Below are positions 9,556 through 17,309 of a stretch of 64,000 bases of DNA, one piece after another. Within the stretch, counting starts at the first letter, position 1; each line of letters starts with the position of its first letter. Source of the DNA: Schaalia sp. JY-X169 (GTDB taxonomy: Bacteria > Actinomycetota > Actinomycetes > Actinomycetales > Actinomycetaceae); contig NZ_CP059675.1 in assembly GCF_014069575.1 (NCBI RefSeq), positions 558,001 through 622,000 on the forward strand, written 5' to 3'. The position numbers and the translations under genes were made by a program. The notes under the pieces are model-generated. The model was not told the origin of the DNA. It did no database searches and saw nothing but the letters and a program-made list of their open reading frames with translations.

Positions 9556-10848
9556 GTGTTCAAGGCTTTCGCACAGGCATTCCGTACGCCTGATCTGCGA
9601 CGAAAGATTCTCTTTTCGTTGCTAATCATGGCTCTGTACCGCCTTGGAACCTTTATTCCCACACCGGGAGTGTCGGCTTCGAACGTAAATGCGTGTCTCG
9701 CCCAGCAGGAATCAACTTCTGTGCTCGACATGTTCAACCTGTTCTCGGGCGGCGCTTTGATGCAGCTGTCCATCTTCGCCCTCGGCATCATGCCGTACAT
9801 TACGGCGTCGATCATCATCCAGGTTCTCAGGGTCGCAGTGCCAAGGTTGCAGGATCTACATCTTGAGGGACAGTCGGGACAGTCAAAGCTGACTCAGTAC
9901 ACCCGCTATCTGACAATCTTCCTGGCGATCTTGCAGTCGACAACGATGATCACAATGGCAGCGTCCGGGCAGATGTTCCCCAACTGCCCCAATGAAATCA
10001 TACCGAATGCAACATTCGCGACCTACCTATTCATGGTTGTGGTTATGACCGCGGGGACGTCCGTCATCATGTGGTTCGGCGAACTGATCACGGAACGCGG
10101 AGTCGGCAACGGAATGTCCCTGCTGATCTTCACTTCGATCGTGGCAACTATGCCCATGCAGCTGTGGGACATCGGAATGACCAGGGGCTGGCTGACCGTC
10201 TTGGCCATTCTGGTGATCATCTTGGCAGTAACGGTTGCGGTCGTTTACGTTGAACAAGCGCAGAGGCGAATCCCCGTTCAGTACGCCAAGCGAATGGTCG
10301 GTCGGCGCACTTACGGCGGGACCACCACCTACATCCCACTGAAGATCAACATGGCTGGCGTCATCCCAGTTATCTTCTCGACTTCGATCCTGGGCCTACC
10401 GCCGTTGATTGCTCAGTTTGGAGATCCCGCGTCTGGCTGGGTGCAGTGGATTGGACGCAACTTCTCTCATCAGAGCGGTTGGTACATGTTGACGAATGCT
10501 GTGCTGATCCTGGCGTTTGCCTTCTTCTACACCTCCATTACCTTCAACCCTGATGAAGTCTCTGACAATATGAAGCGTTACGGCGGTTTCATTCCTGGGT
10601 ACAGGGCAGGCAAGCCCACCGCTGACTACCTGCGTTACGTCATCAACCGCATCACCACTGTCGGGTCGATCTACCTGGTGATTGTTGCGATTCTGCCTTC
10701 GATCGTCATGATCCCGCTGAACCTCGGTCCGAACCAGATGCCATTTGGCGGAACGACCCTATTGATCATGGTTGGTGTCGGCCTGCAGACCGTCAAGGAA
10801 GTAAACTCTCAACTACAACAGCACCACTATGAGGGATTCTTGAAATGA
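9556..10848 (+). CDS. secY: Preprotein translocase subunit SecY
   Basis: The central channel of the Sec translocon, ten membrane segments. Recognisable: FKAFAQAFRTPDLRRKILFSLLIMALYRLGTFIPTPG (first segment), NLFSGGALMQLSIFALGIMPYITASIIIQ plug region, the cytoplasmic QRRIPVQYAKRMVG loop used by SecA and ribosomes, and FNPDEVSDNMKRYGGFIPGYRAG. 430 residues, normal. GTG start with GGAGGAA 5 bases upstream. Two TAGTCT hexamers (9494-9499, 9504-9509) in the 118-base leader are possible -10 sites. Confidence 0.98.
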   Translation: MFKAFAQAFRTPDLRRKILFSLLIMALYRLGTFIPTPGVSASNVNACLAQQESTSVLDMFNLFSGGALMQLSIFALGIMPYITASIIIQVLRVAVPRLQDLHLEGQSGQSKLTQYTRYLTIFLAILQSTTMITMAASGQMFPNCPNEIIPNATFATYLFMVVVMTAGTSVIMWFGELITERGVGNGMSLLIFTSIVATMPMQLWDIGMTRGWLTVLAILVIILAVTVAVVYVEQAQRRIPVQYAKRMVGRRTYGGTTTYIPLKINMAGVIPVIFSTSILGLPPLIAQFGDPASGWVQWIGRNFSHQSGWYMLTNAVLILAFAFFYTSITFNPDEVSDNMKRYGGFIPGYRAGKPTADYLRYVINRITTVGSIYLVIVAILPSIVMIPLNLGPNQMPFGGTTLLIMVGVGLQTVKEVNSQLQQHHYEGFLK

Positions 10849-11426
10849 CCGCGATGATCCTGCTCGGTCCGCCCGCCGTTGGGAAGGGGACCCAGGCTGT
10901 CTGGCTTGCGGAGTGCCTGGGCGTTCCGACAATTTCGACGGGGCAGATCTTCAGAAGCAACATCGAGGACGGCACTGAGTTAGGTCGACTCGCTGACTCC
11001 TATATTTCTAAGGGTAAGTTCGTTCCTGATTCGATAACGGTACCCATGGTGGACGCTCGACTTTCAGCTCCGGACGTCGAGGGCGGTTTCATCCTCGATG
11101 GCTTCCCTCGCAACTTGGATCAGGCACACGCCTTACGTGACTTGCTTGCAAGTCGGGGGGTGAAGCTCGACATCGTCCTCGAACTGGAGGCCCCCGAGGG
11201 CGTTGTAGTAGAACGCCTTCAGAACCGGGCTGGTGTGGAACACCGCAGTGACGACAAAGTTGATGTTTTCATTCAGCGGCTCAAGGACTACCACGAGCTA
11301 ACGGAGCCAATCGCTACCTATTACGCAGATCAAGACCTCCTCGAAGTCATCGATGCAAACCAAGATCGTGAAGGCGTCCATGACGCCATCATGGCAGTGC
11401 TGAAAGACAAAGGTCTCTGCAAGTAG
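10845..11426 (+). CDS. adk: Adenylate kinase, short-LID form
   Basis: Phosphorylates AMP with ATP. The P-loop is GPPAVGKGTQA (residues 8-18; usual form GAPGAGKGTQA), the AMP-binding motif is DGFPRNLDQAHAL. The LID is the short type: only RAGVEHRSDDK between the core helices, with no zinc cysteines, giving 193 residues. ATGA overlap with secY and one-base overlap with map give the classical secY-adk-map operon. Confidence 0.97.
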   Translation: MTAMILLGPPAVGKGTQAVWLAECLGVPTISTGQIFRSNIEDGTELGRLADSYISKGKFVPDSITVPMVDARLSAPDVEGGFILDGFPRNLDQAHALRDLLASRGVKLDIVLELEAPEGVVVERLQNRAGVEHRSDDKVDVFIQRLKDYHELTEPIATYYADQDLLEVIDANQDREGVHDAIMAVLKDKGLCK

Positions 11427-12349
11427 TGGAACGTCCAACCATCAAGTCGCCAACCGAACTTGAGTACATGCGTGAAGCAGGTCTGGTTGTAGCGGCCATC
11501 CATCGGGCCCTCATTGATGCGACGAAACCCGGGGTTACGACCGCTCAGCTCGACCAGGTTGTAGCAAAAGTTGTAGCCGATGCGGGCGCAAAGCCCAACT
11601 TTCTTCACTATCAGGGGTTTCCTGCGACGGTGTGCATCTCAGTTAATGACGAGGTCGTGCACGGTATTCCAGGGCAGCGCGCACTTGAGCTCGGCGATAT
11701 CGTGTCATACGACTGCGGTGCATACGTGGTTCGTGCTGGCAAGAAGTGGCATGGTGACGCTGCAGTCACGGTGGTCGTTGGAGACACTCACATTCCGGAT
11801 GCTCAGTTCGCACAGGGGATTCATCCTGAGGGGGAAGTTGGCGGAGTGAGCCCGGTGACTTTGTCGCGGCGCCGCACACTCTCTTCCGTAACCCGGGGAT
11901 CTATGTGGGCTGGTATTGCAGCAGCAGCCACAGCAAAGCGGACCAATGACGTTGCCGCGGCTATCGAGGACTTCGTGGAAGCCGAGGGCGCAGCGATCCA
12001 GGCCGATCAAGGGTGGTCCCCCGAGATTATCGAAGGTTACACGGGTCATGGAATCGGCACCCACCTGCATGAAGACCCGACGGTCTACAACTATCGGACC
12101 CGAGGTAGGAGCGGCAAGCTGGTCGCCGGGATGGCGATTTGTATTGAGCCGATGGTTATTGCAGGGGACTCGACCTCGGCCGTCCTCGATGACGAGTGGA
12201 CTGTTGTCACAGTCGAGGGTACTGATGCCGCTCACTGGGAACATACCGTGGCAATCGGTAAACACGGAATTTCCGTGCTGACTGCTCCCGATGCTGGAGC
12301 CGCAGGCCTAGCCCCATTTGGGATTACGCCGATTCGCAGCTTCGTCTAG
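11426..12349 (+). CDS. map: Methionine aminopeptidase type I, with insertion
   Basis: Removes the initiator Met from nascent proteins. The metal ligands are visible: Asp in DIVSYDCGA, Asp in KKWHGDAAVTVV, His in GYTGHGIGTHLHE, Glu in AICIEPMV, Glu in VTVEGTDAAHWEHTVAI. The substrate His lies in NDEVVHGIP. At 307 residues it is about 45 longer than usual; about 28 extra residues (roughly 122-150, with IHPEGEVGGVSPVTLSRRR) sit between the second metal ligand and the helix LSSVTRGSMWAGIAAA. GTG start overlaps the adk stop. Confidence 0.95.
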   Translation: MERPTIKSPTELEYMREAGLVVAAIHRALIDATKPGVTTAQLDQVVAKVVADAGAKPNFLHYQGFPATVCISVNDEVVHGIPGQRALELGDIVSYDCGAYVVRAGKKWHGDAAVTVVVGDTHIPDAQFAQGIHPEGEVGGVSPVTLSRRRTLSSVTRGSMWAGIAAAATAKRTNDVAAAIEDFVEAEGAAIQADQGWSPEIIEGYTGHGIGTHLHEDPTVYNYRTRGRSGKLVAGMAICIEPMVIAGDSTSAVLDDEWTVVTVEGTDAAHWEHTVAIGKHGISVLTAPDAGAAGLAPFGITPIRSFV

Positions 12350-12391
12350 CAGAAGTTTTCGTGAGTTCCATAACTACCTGCTGCTGGCCCT

Positions 12392-12419
12392 TTGTCAACA
12401 ACTAAGTCTGCACTAGGCT
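12392..12419 (+). promoter_or_regulatory. Probable sigma-A promoter for infA operon
   Basis: TTGTCA (12392-12397), 16-base spacer, TAGGCT (12414-12419). It lies 60 bases ahead of infA in the gap after map. Good -35/-10 agreement; not experimentally supported. Confidence 0.55.
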
Positions 12420-12479
12420 AAACAGTCGGGCATACTCATTTCGGGTGCCACTGGCTAAGCGTAAGGACCAGCGGAATAT

Positions 12480-12701
12480 ATGGCAAAAAAGGACGGCGTA
12501 ATCGAAGTCGAGGGCAGTGTCGTTGAGGCGCTCCCAAATGCGATGTTTCGTGTCGAACTTGAAAACGGACACATCGTGCTCGCACACATCTCAGGCAAGA
12601 TGCGGCAGCACTACATCCGAATTCTGCCTGACGACCGCGTGGTTGTTGAACTAAGCCCGTATGACTTGTCACGTGGACGGATTGTCTACCGCTACAAGTA
12701 A
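12480..12701 (+). CDS. infA: Translation initiation factor IF-1
   Basis: An OB-fold factor binding the 30S A site. The 73-residue protein ([64 protein letters not shown]) is nearly identical to the actinobacterial consensus. AAGGA lies some 11 bases before the ATG. Confidence 0.98.
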   Translation: MAKKDGVIEVEGSVVEALPNAMFRVELENGHIVLAHISGKMRQHYIRILPDDRVVVELSPYDLSRGRIVYRYK

Positions 12702-12786
12702 GGTTCGGTTGGTTAATCTTCGTGGGGAACGCAAGGGATCCTCGTAGACGGCCTCGACAGTTGCGACTTGCAACAAAGGAACAGCA

Positions 12787-12900
12787 ATGAAAGTAAAACC
12801 AAGCGTCAAGCGGATCTGTGACAAGTGCAAGGTGATTCGTCGCCACGGCACCGTCATGGTGATTTGCGAGAACCCCCGCCACAAGCAGCGCCAGGGCTGA
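12787..12900 (+). CDS. rpmJ: 50S ribosomal protein L36, zinc-binding type
   Basis: A 37-residue protein: [20 protein letters not shown] and then [17 protein letters not shown]. Cys11, Cys14, Cys27 and His32 form the zinc site of the C+ form. AAAGGA precedes the ATG at 12787. Its place after infA and before rpsM is canonical. Confidence 0.97.
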   Translation: MKVKPSVKRICDKCKVIRRHGTVMVICENPRHKQRQG

Positions 12901-12917
12901 CACCAGTCAGATAGGCG

Positions 12918-12996
12918 CCCGAAGAGATTCGGGTGGTATCGGAAAAGCTCTCCCGAACAGGACGGATGTCCTGGACCCTCGGTTCGGAGGCCGAGG
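12918..12996 (+). other. Three consecutive hairpins in the rpmJ-rpsM leader
   Basis: CCCGAA/TTCGGG around a GAGA loop (12918-12933), AGGAC/GTCCT around GGAT (12959-12972), and CCTCGG/CCGAGG (12977-12996). All are perfect stems in the 168-base gap before rpsM. In several bacteria the rpsM operon leader is the target of S4 autoregulation; here rpsD is not adjacent. The structures are seen, the function is inferred. Confidence 0.4.
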
Positions 12997-13068
12997 CTGG
13001 CGGCAGTCTGAAAGGACAGCGTCAGTAGGGAAGGCAAGACCTTCGAAAACAATGGAGCATAGAGGAAC

Positions 13069-13437
13069 ATGGCACGTATCGCCGGCGTCGACCTCCCCCG
13101 CGACAAGCGGCTTGAGGTTGCGCTTACCTACATTTATGGCATTGGACGCACCCGTTCTAAAGAGACGCTGCAGGCCACGGGTATTAGCCCCGACCTGCGC
13201 GTAAAGGACGCCACAGAAGAAGACATGGTTGCCCTGCGTCAGTACATCGAGACCCACTTTGAGGTGGAGGGCGATCTACGACGTGAGGTCCAGGCGGATA
13301 TCCGTCGCAAGATCGAAATCGGCAGCTACCAGGGCATGCGTCACCGTCGTGGCCTTCCGGTTCGCGGCCAGCGCACAAAGACTAACGCTCGCACCCGTAA
13401 GGGTCCGAAGCGTACGGTCGCCGGTAAGAAGAAGTAG
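13069..13437 (+). CDS. rpsM: 30S ribosomal protein S13
   Basis: S13 in the 30S head contacts P-site t[31 protein letters not shown], the [28 protein letters not shown] signature and a basic C-tail are present in 122 residues. AGAGGAA precedes the ATG. Confidence 0.98.
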   Translation: MARIAGVDLPRDKRLEVALTYIYGIGRTRSKETLQATGISPDLRVKDATEEDMVALRQYIETHFEVEGDLRREVQADIRRKIEIGSYQGMRHRRGLPVRGQRTKTNARTRKGPKRTVAGKKK

Positions 13438-13454
13438 ACGGGTAGGTAGGGAAT

Positions 13455-13859
13455 ATGGCACAGAAGACCCGCGCCACAACCTCGCGTAAGCCGCGACGGA
13501 AAGAACGGCGCAATGTAACGAACGGCCAAGCTCATATCCGTTCGACTTTCAACAACACGATCATTTCGATCACCGATACCACAGGCGCTGTCATTGCTCA
13601 GTGCTCTTCGGGTCAGGTCGGCTTCAAGGGGTCGCGTAAATCGACACCATTTGCGGCGCAGCTGGCTGCAGAAGCTGCTGCTCGACGTGCGCAGGAACAG
13701 GGCATGAAGAAGGTTGATGTCTTCGTGAAGGGCCCCGGCTCTGGACGCGAGACAGCTATCCGTTCGCTGCAGGCCGCTGGTCTTGAGGTTGGCACCATTC
13801 AGGATGTCACACCGCAGGCTTTCAATGGTTGCCGTCCTCCTAAGCGTCGACGCGGCTAA
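13455..13859 (+). CDS. rpsK: 30S ribosomal protein S11
   Basis: S11 shapes the platform and the mRNA exit. [63 protein letters not shown] and the end [18 protein letters not shown] are canonical. 134 residues. rpsD, commonly next in Actinobacteria and Firmicutes, is absent; a hairpin fills the gap to rpoA. Confidence 0.98.
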   Translation: MAQKTRATTSRKPRRKERRNVTNGQAHIRSTFNNTIISITDTTGAVIAQCSSGQVGFKGSRKSTPFAAQLAAEAAARRAQEQGMKKVDVFVKGPGSGRETAIRSLQAAGLEVGTIQDVTPQAFNGCRPPKRRRG

Positions 13860-13868
13860 TTGACTTCT

Positions 13869-13896
13869 GCTTGGGCGGGTAAGAGCTCGCCCAAGC
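13869..13896 (+). terminator. Hairpin between rpsK and rpoA, no U-tract
   Basis: GCTTGGGCG (13869-13877) pairs perfectly with CGCCCAAGC (13888-13896), extended by two inner pairs. No U-run follows. A 14-base palindrome, GGGCGGATCCGCCC (13928-13941), comes shortly after. Possible attenuator or processing site tuning rpoA against ribosomal proteins. Confidence 0.4.
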
Positions 13897-13981
13897 GCAT
13901 ATTTCACAGGTTATTTCCCGCCCGGTGGGGCGGATCCGCCCTCGGTGTCATATAGCGGGCACCGGGAAGAAAGGAATCAAC

Positions 13982-14977
13982 GTGCTCATTGCACAGCGAC
14001 CAATCCTGACTGAAGAAGTCATTTCTGATAACCGTTCACGCTTCACCCTTGAGCCTCTGGAGCCTGGTTTTGGCTACACGCTTGGTAACTCTTTGCGCCG
14101 TACTCTGCTGTCCTCTATTCCGGGCGCTGCAGTCACATCGCTTCGTATCGAAGGTGTTCCGCACGAATTCGAGACGATCGAGGGCGTAAAGGAAGATGTT
14201 GCTGAGATCATTCTGAGCATCAAGGCTCTGGTGTTGGCTTCGGACAACGACGAGCCTGTCGTTATGTACCTGCGCAAGTCAGGCCCCGGTGTCGTCCTAG
14301 CATCTGACATCACACCTCCCGCTGGCGTGGAGATCCACAACCCGGATCTCGTTATTGCGACGCTCAACGAGAATGGGAAGTTGGAGGCTGAGCTGACTGT
14401 GGAGCGTGGCCGTGGCTACGTTCCGGCTGCTCAGAACAAGCACTTCGACGCTACGTACGACGAGATCCCGGTGGACTCGATCTACTCTCCGGTGCTGAAG
14501 GTGACCTACCGCGTGGAAGCAACACGTGTTGAGCAACGTACCGACTTTGACCGCCTCGTCCTCGACGTGGAGACAAAGCCGTCCATTGCTCCTCGCGATG
14601 CTGTTGCATCTGCAGGGAAGACACTGGTTGAGCTCTTCGGTTTGGCACGTGACTTGAATGTTGAAGCAGAGGGAATCGAAATTGGCGTTGCTGCCACTGA
14701 CGAGACTCTCGCTGCGGACCTAGCGCTGCCGATCGAAAGCCTGAACCTGCAGTCACGCTCGTACAACGCGCTGCGTCGTCGTGGCATCCTCACCGTTGGT
14801 GAGTTGGTGGCACACAGCGAGGCCGACCTGCTTGACATCCGCAACTTCGGCACCAAGTCGATTGAAGAGATCAAGGAGTCCCTTGCGACTCTGGGAATGG
14901 CTTTGAAGGATTCACCTCTGCCCGGTGAGGGTGGCGAATCCGGAGAGTCAATCTTCAGCGATGACCTGGGCTTATAG
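13982..14977 (+). CDS. rpoA: DNA-directed RNA polymerase subunit alpha
   Basis: 331 residues. The N-domain ([44 protein letters not shown] sequence, residues about 9-50) drives dimerisation and assembly; the C-domain ([36 protein letters not shown]) binds UP elements and activators. The GTG at 13982 is chosen because AAGAAAGGA lies 7 bases upstream and the protein then begins MLIAQRP as in relatives; an upstream GTG at 13925 has no RBS. Confidence 0.98.
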   Translation: MLIAQRPILTEEVISDNRSRFTLEPLEPGFGYTLGNSLRRTLLSSIPGAAVTSLRIEGVPHEFETIEGVKEDVAEIILSIKALVLASDNDEPVVMYLRKSGPGVVLASDITPPAGVEIHNPDLVIATLNENGKLEAELTVERGRGYVPAAQNKHFDATYDEIPVDSIYSPVLKVTYRVEATRVEQRTDFDRLVLDVETKPSIAPRDAVASAGKTLVELFGLARDLNVEAEGIEIGVAATDETLAADLALPIESLNLQSRSYNALRRRGILTVGELVAHSEADLLDIRNFGTKSIEEIKESLATLGMALKDSPLPGEGGESGESIFSDDLGL

Positions 14978-15022
14978 CCCAACCAACTTTTCTGATCCAA
15001 CCTAAGTTATCCAGGAGCATTC

Positions 15023-15544
15023 ATGCCCACTCCGAAGAAGGGCCCCCGGCTCGGCGCTAGCGCGTCACATCAGCGGAAGATTCTTGCTAACCTTTCGTCT
15101 CAGCTAATCTTCAACCGCTCGTTGAAGACAACTGAAGCCAAGGCCAAAACCCTCCAGCCATACTTCGAAAAGCTTGTCACGAAGGCGAAGAGCGGCACCA
15201 TCCACGATCGCCGCGTCGTATCGCGCAAGATCACTGATCGCGATGCCGTTTACGAGCTGTTCGATGTCATCGCACCGGAACTCGATCCAGAGCGCAATGG
15301 CGGCTATACCCGGATTACCCGTATCGGTAACCGCAAGGGTGACAACGCCCCGATGTGCGTGATTGAGATTGTCCTTGAGCCTGTCGTCAAGAAGGCAACC
15401 GTCAAGACTGCAGAAAAGGTTGCGGCTGCTGCCGTTGCCGAACCTGTGGTTGAAGAGGTTGAGGAAGTTCTCGAAGAAGCCGAAGAGGCCGTTGAGGCCG
15501 AAGAGGTTGCTGACGAGACCTCCGACGAGGACGACACCAAGTAA
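15023..15544 (+). CDS. rplQ: 50S ribosomal protein L17 with acidic tail
   Basis: L17 lies at the tunnel exit. [31 protein letters not shown]-type start and [19 protein letters not shown] match the family through about residue 118. The remaining 55 residues are Glu/Val/Ala repeats ([19 protein letters not shown]) ending TSDEDDTK. Acidic L17 tails occur in many Actinobacteria. CAGGAG lies 6 bases before the ATG. Confidence 0.97.
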   Translation: MPTPKKGPRLGASASHQRKILANLSSQLIFNRSLKTTEAKAKTLQPYFEKLVTKAKSGTIHDRRVVSRKITDRDAVYELFDVIAPELDPERNGGYTRITRIGNRKGDNAPMCVIEIVLEPVVKKATVKTAEKVAAAAVAEPVVEEVEEVLEEAEEAVEAEEVADETSDEDDTK

Positions 15545-15557
15545 GTCGTTTCACTAG

Positions 15558-15603
15558 GAAGCCATCCCGTATCCGCTATGGATCTCCGGGGTGGCTTCTT
15601 TGT
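15558..15603 (+). terminator. Terminator after rplQ
   Basis: GAAGCCATCCC (15558-15568) pairs with GGGGTGGCTTC (15588-15598, one G-U), with ATCC/GGAT pairs inside, followed by TTTGTGT. It ends the alpha operon 14 bases after the rplQ stop. Confidence 0.75.
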
Positions 15604-15662
15604 GTCTGCGCCGCCGCGCAGCGCGTCGGCCTCGGCCCAACCCCAACCTCCCCGACGCCCGC

Positions 15663-15711
15663 GACGCCCAGCCTTCCTCGACGCCCAGCCTTCCTCAACG
15701 CCCAGCCTTCC
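15663..15711 (+). repeat. Three 17-bp tandem repeats
   Basis: GACGCCCAGCCTTCCTC occurs at 15663-15679 and 15680-15696 and, with one change and truncated to 15 bases, at 15697-15711. They abut a 76-bp palindromic element. Noncoding. Confidence 0.9.
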
Positions 15712-15714
15712 GTG

Positions 15715-15790
15715 AAATGTATACGTGGGGGCGAAATGATCGTCTGGGGTACGTACCCGAGAGGCACGTCTCATCCCCACGTATACATTT
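15715..15790. repeat. 76-bp palindromic intergenic element, copy 1
   Basis: Begins AAATGTATACGTGGGG and ends with its exact complement CCCCACGTATACATTT (16-bp perfect arms). A centred TGGGGTACGTACCC lies at the same internal offset as in the three other copies (30670, 36515, 40208), all exactly 76 bases. No coding potential. Sits in the noncoding kilobase between rplQ and the ppgK-like gene. Confidence 0.9.
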
Positions 15791-15823
15791 GGCGGCGTCC
15801 ACCTCTCAACTCGTCAAAGCCCC

Positions 15824-16060
15824 GTGTGCGTGAGACTGCCTGTGGTCTTGGGGTGGGAGATGCGGAGCTATGACTGTTACGCCATACGGGGCCGGTTGCG
15901 CCTTACGGAGCGAGTTTAGCCGCATTTTCCCTAAAATCACACGGTTATGCGGACCAAACCCGCTCCGTAAGGCGCAACCCGCTCCCTTATGACACCGGGC
16001 AGCGTCGGAACCAACCTCAACAACGAGCAAACAACAACCCACCGACTCGAAACAGCCTGG
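15824..16060. repeat. Large foldable intergenic repeat (family B), copy 1
   Basis: Homologous to 36159-36476: both share CTTGGGGTGGGAGAT-like and GACTGTTRCGCCA blocks at the left and a well conserved block of about 105 bases at the right. The core is an inverted repeat: 15896-15917 and 15956-15977 match in 21 of 22 positions, with an inner CCGCAT/ATGCGG stem. The motif ACGGAGCGRGTT recurs. Could be a MITE-like element or a structured RNA. Confidence 0.75.
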
Positions 16061-16149
16061 CAACCCGCGATCACTTGAGTTCGGCCCCATCTAGGCGCCT
16101 CGGTCCCGCGGAGGTCGCATCTGGTTGCAGTCTGAGTCGCTTTTCCGAC

Positions 16150-16480
16150 CTGCGGGGGACCGGGAGCACGGGGGGACGAGGGGGGAGTAGGCTGGGGCGG
16201 CAGGCATTTCCGCTAACTGCACTGAAGTGGCAGGAATCTGCGGGGATTTCGGGGTTTTTTGAGCCACAAGAGTGTAGTTAGTGGCGGATGCGCCCGGCCG
16301 AGGGGTCGGAGGTGCGGCGGCGGGGTGCGGCGGCGGAGGGGGTGGTGCGGGGGGCCGAGGGGCCAGGAGGGGACCGCGGAGTCGCGCAGGGGGACGAGGA
16401 CGCGGGTGGCGCAGGAGGACGAGGGCCAGCGCAGCAGCGACGGAGCGAGGGCCAGCGCAGCGGCGGTGGAGCCGCGGTAT
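16150..16480 (+). other. G-rich, quadruplex-capable stretch upstream of ppgK-like gene
   Basis: Four G-runs at 16154-16185 (5, 3, 6 and 6 G) are followed by a C-poor, G-dominated tract (GGGGGTGGTGCGGGGGGCC near 16340). A 16-bp direct repeat CGAGGGCCAGCGCAGC occurs at 16420-16435 and 16446-16461. Open frames crossing it on both strands are only compositional. Composition differs sharply from all flanking genes. Confidence 0.6.
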
Positions 16481-16526
16481 GGGGGCGGATGCCGCCGGCT
16501 GCAATGTGGTCACGGCGACTTGCGGG

Positions 16527-16532
16527 TAAGTT
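16527..16532 (+). promoter_or_regulatory. Leaderless -10 (TAAGTT) of ppgK-like gene
   Basis: TAAGTT ends exactly six bases before the ATG at 16539, so transcription would start at or next to the start codon. No Shine-Dalgarno is visible. Confidence 0.55.
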
Positions 16533-16538
16533 TGTATC

Positions 16539-17309
16539 ATGTCTAGTTCTGGTCCCCTCACCCTGTGCATCGATTGCGGTGGTGGTGGCATCAAAGGTTC
16601 GGTTGCCGACGAGTTCGCCACTGTCATTGCGAATCCCGTGCGGAAGCGCGCCCCCTACCCCATGCCCCCGAGGGTCCTTGTCGAGACGATATCTTTGATC
16701 GCCGCTGAACTACCCCGTGCCGACCGCGTTACCGTTGGGATGCCGGGGATGATCCGCCACGGGCGTGTCATCGCAACGCCCCACTACATAACCAAGGATG
16801 GGCCCCGTTCCAAGGTGGTGCCAGAACTGAAGGATGCCTGGCGCAACTTCGATATGAAGGCCGCCATTGAGGATACTTTTGACCTCCCCACCATCGTTCT
16901 CAACGATGCGGAGGTTGCGGGCGCCGGCGTGATTACTGGGACCGGCCTCGAAATGATCATCACCCTAGGAACGGGTTTGGGCAACGCAATCTTTGATTCC
17001 GGAGCACTTTCTCCCCACGCGGAACTGTCCCAGGGCCTCGTGCGTTGGGGGCTGACATTCGACGACTACCTTGGCGAGCATGAACGCCTCCGTCTTGGGG
17101 ATGCGCACTGGTCACGCAGGGTGCGCCGTGTCATTGAAGGGTTCGTTCCCGTCTACATGTGGGACCGGCTCTACATTGGTGGTGGCAACGCCTCAAGAAT
17201 CATCATGTCACCCCGAAATCCACTGCCCGAGAACATCGTGTTTGTGCGTAACGAGGCCGGAATCTTCGGGGGAGTGAGGGCCTGGGATCTGACTGGAGCG
17301 CACCGGTGA
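16539..17309 (+). CDS. ROK-family sugar kinase, polyphosphate glucokinase-like
   Basis: The ROK ATP-binding motif is CIDCGGGGIKG (residues 10-20), followed by GMPGMIRHGRV, the catalytic-Asp segment VLNDAEVAGAG and the phosphate motif TLGTGLGNAIF. The zinc-ribbon cysteines of many ROK kinases are absent, and length (256) and order resemble actinobacterial polyphosphate/ATP glucokinases, which phosphorylate glucose. Some classical PPGK motifs look diverged, so the phosphate donor is uncertain. It ends in a GTGA overlap with truA. The start is supported by the -10 six bases upstream. Confidence 0.75.
   Translation: MSSSGPLTLCIDCGGGGIKGSVADEFATVIANPVRKRAPYPMPPRVLVETISLIAAELPRADRVTVGMPGMIRHGRVIATPHYITKDGPRSKVVPELKDAWRNFDMKAAIEDTFDLPTIVLNDAEVAGAGVITGTGLEMIITLGTGLGNAIFDSGALSPHAELSQGLVRWGLTFDDYLGEHERLRLGDAHWSRRVRRVIEGFVPVYMWDRLYIGGGNASRIIMSPRNPLPENIVFVRNEAGIFGGVRAWDLTGAHR

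Noticed and set aside
13925-13981. 19-residue upstream extension of RpoA
   Set aside because: Sequence lies over a palindrome and has no RBS; the GTG at 13982 has one and matches relatives.
15304-15780. 158-residue minus-strand frame over rplQ and palindrome copy 1
   Set aside because: Ser/Thr-rich shadow of the acidic L17 tail running into repeats; no homology recognised.
15663-15790. Insertion sequence end
   Set aside because: No transposase frame and no flanking duplication; tandem repeats and palindrome are separate features.
16091-16627. 178-residue Pro-rich minus-strand frame and three plus-strand frames
   Set aside because: All cross the G-rich tract in every frame; open only because of composition, no start signals.
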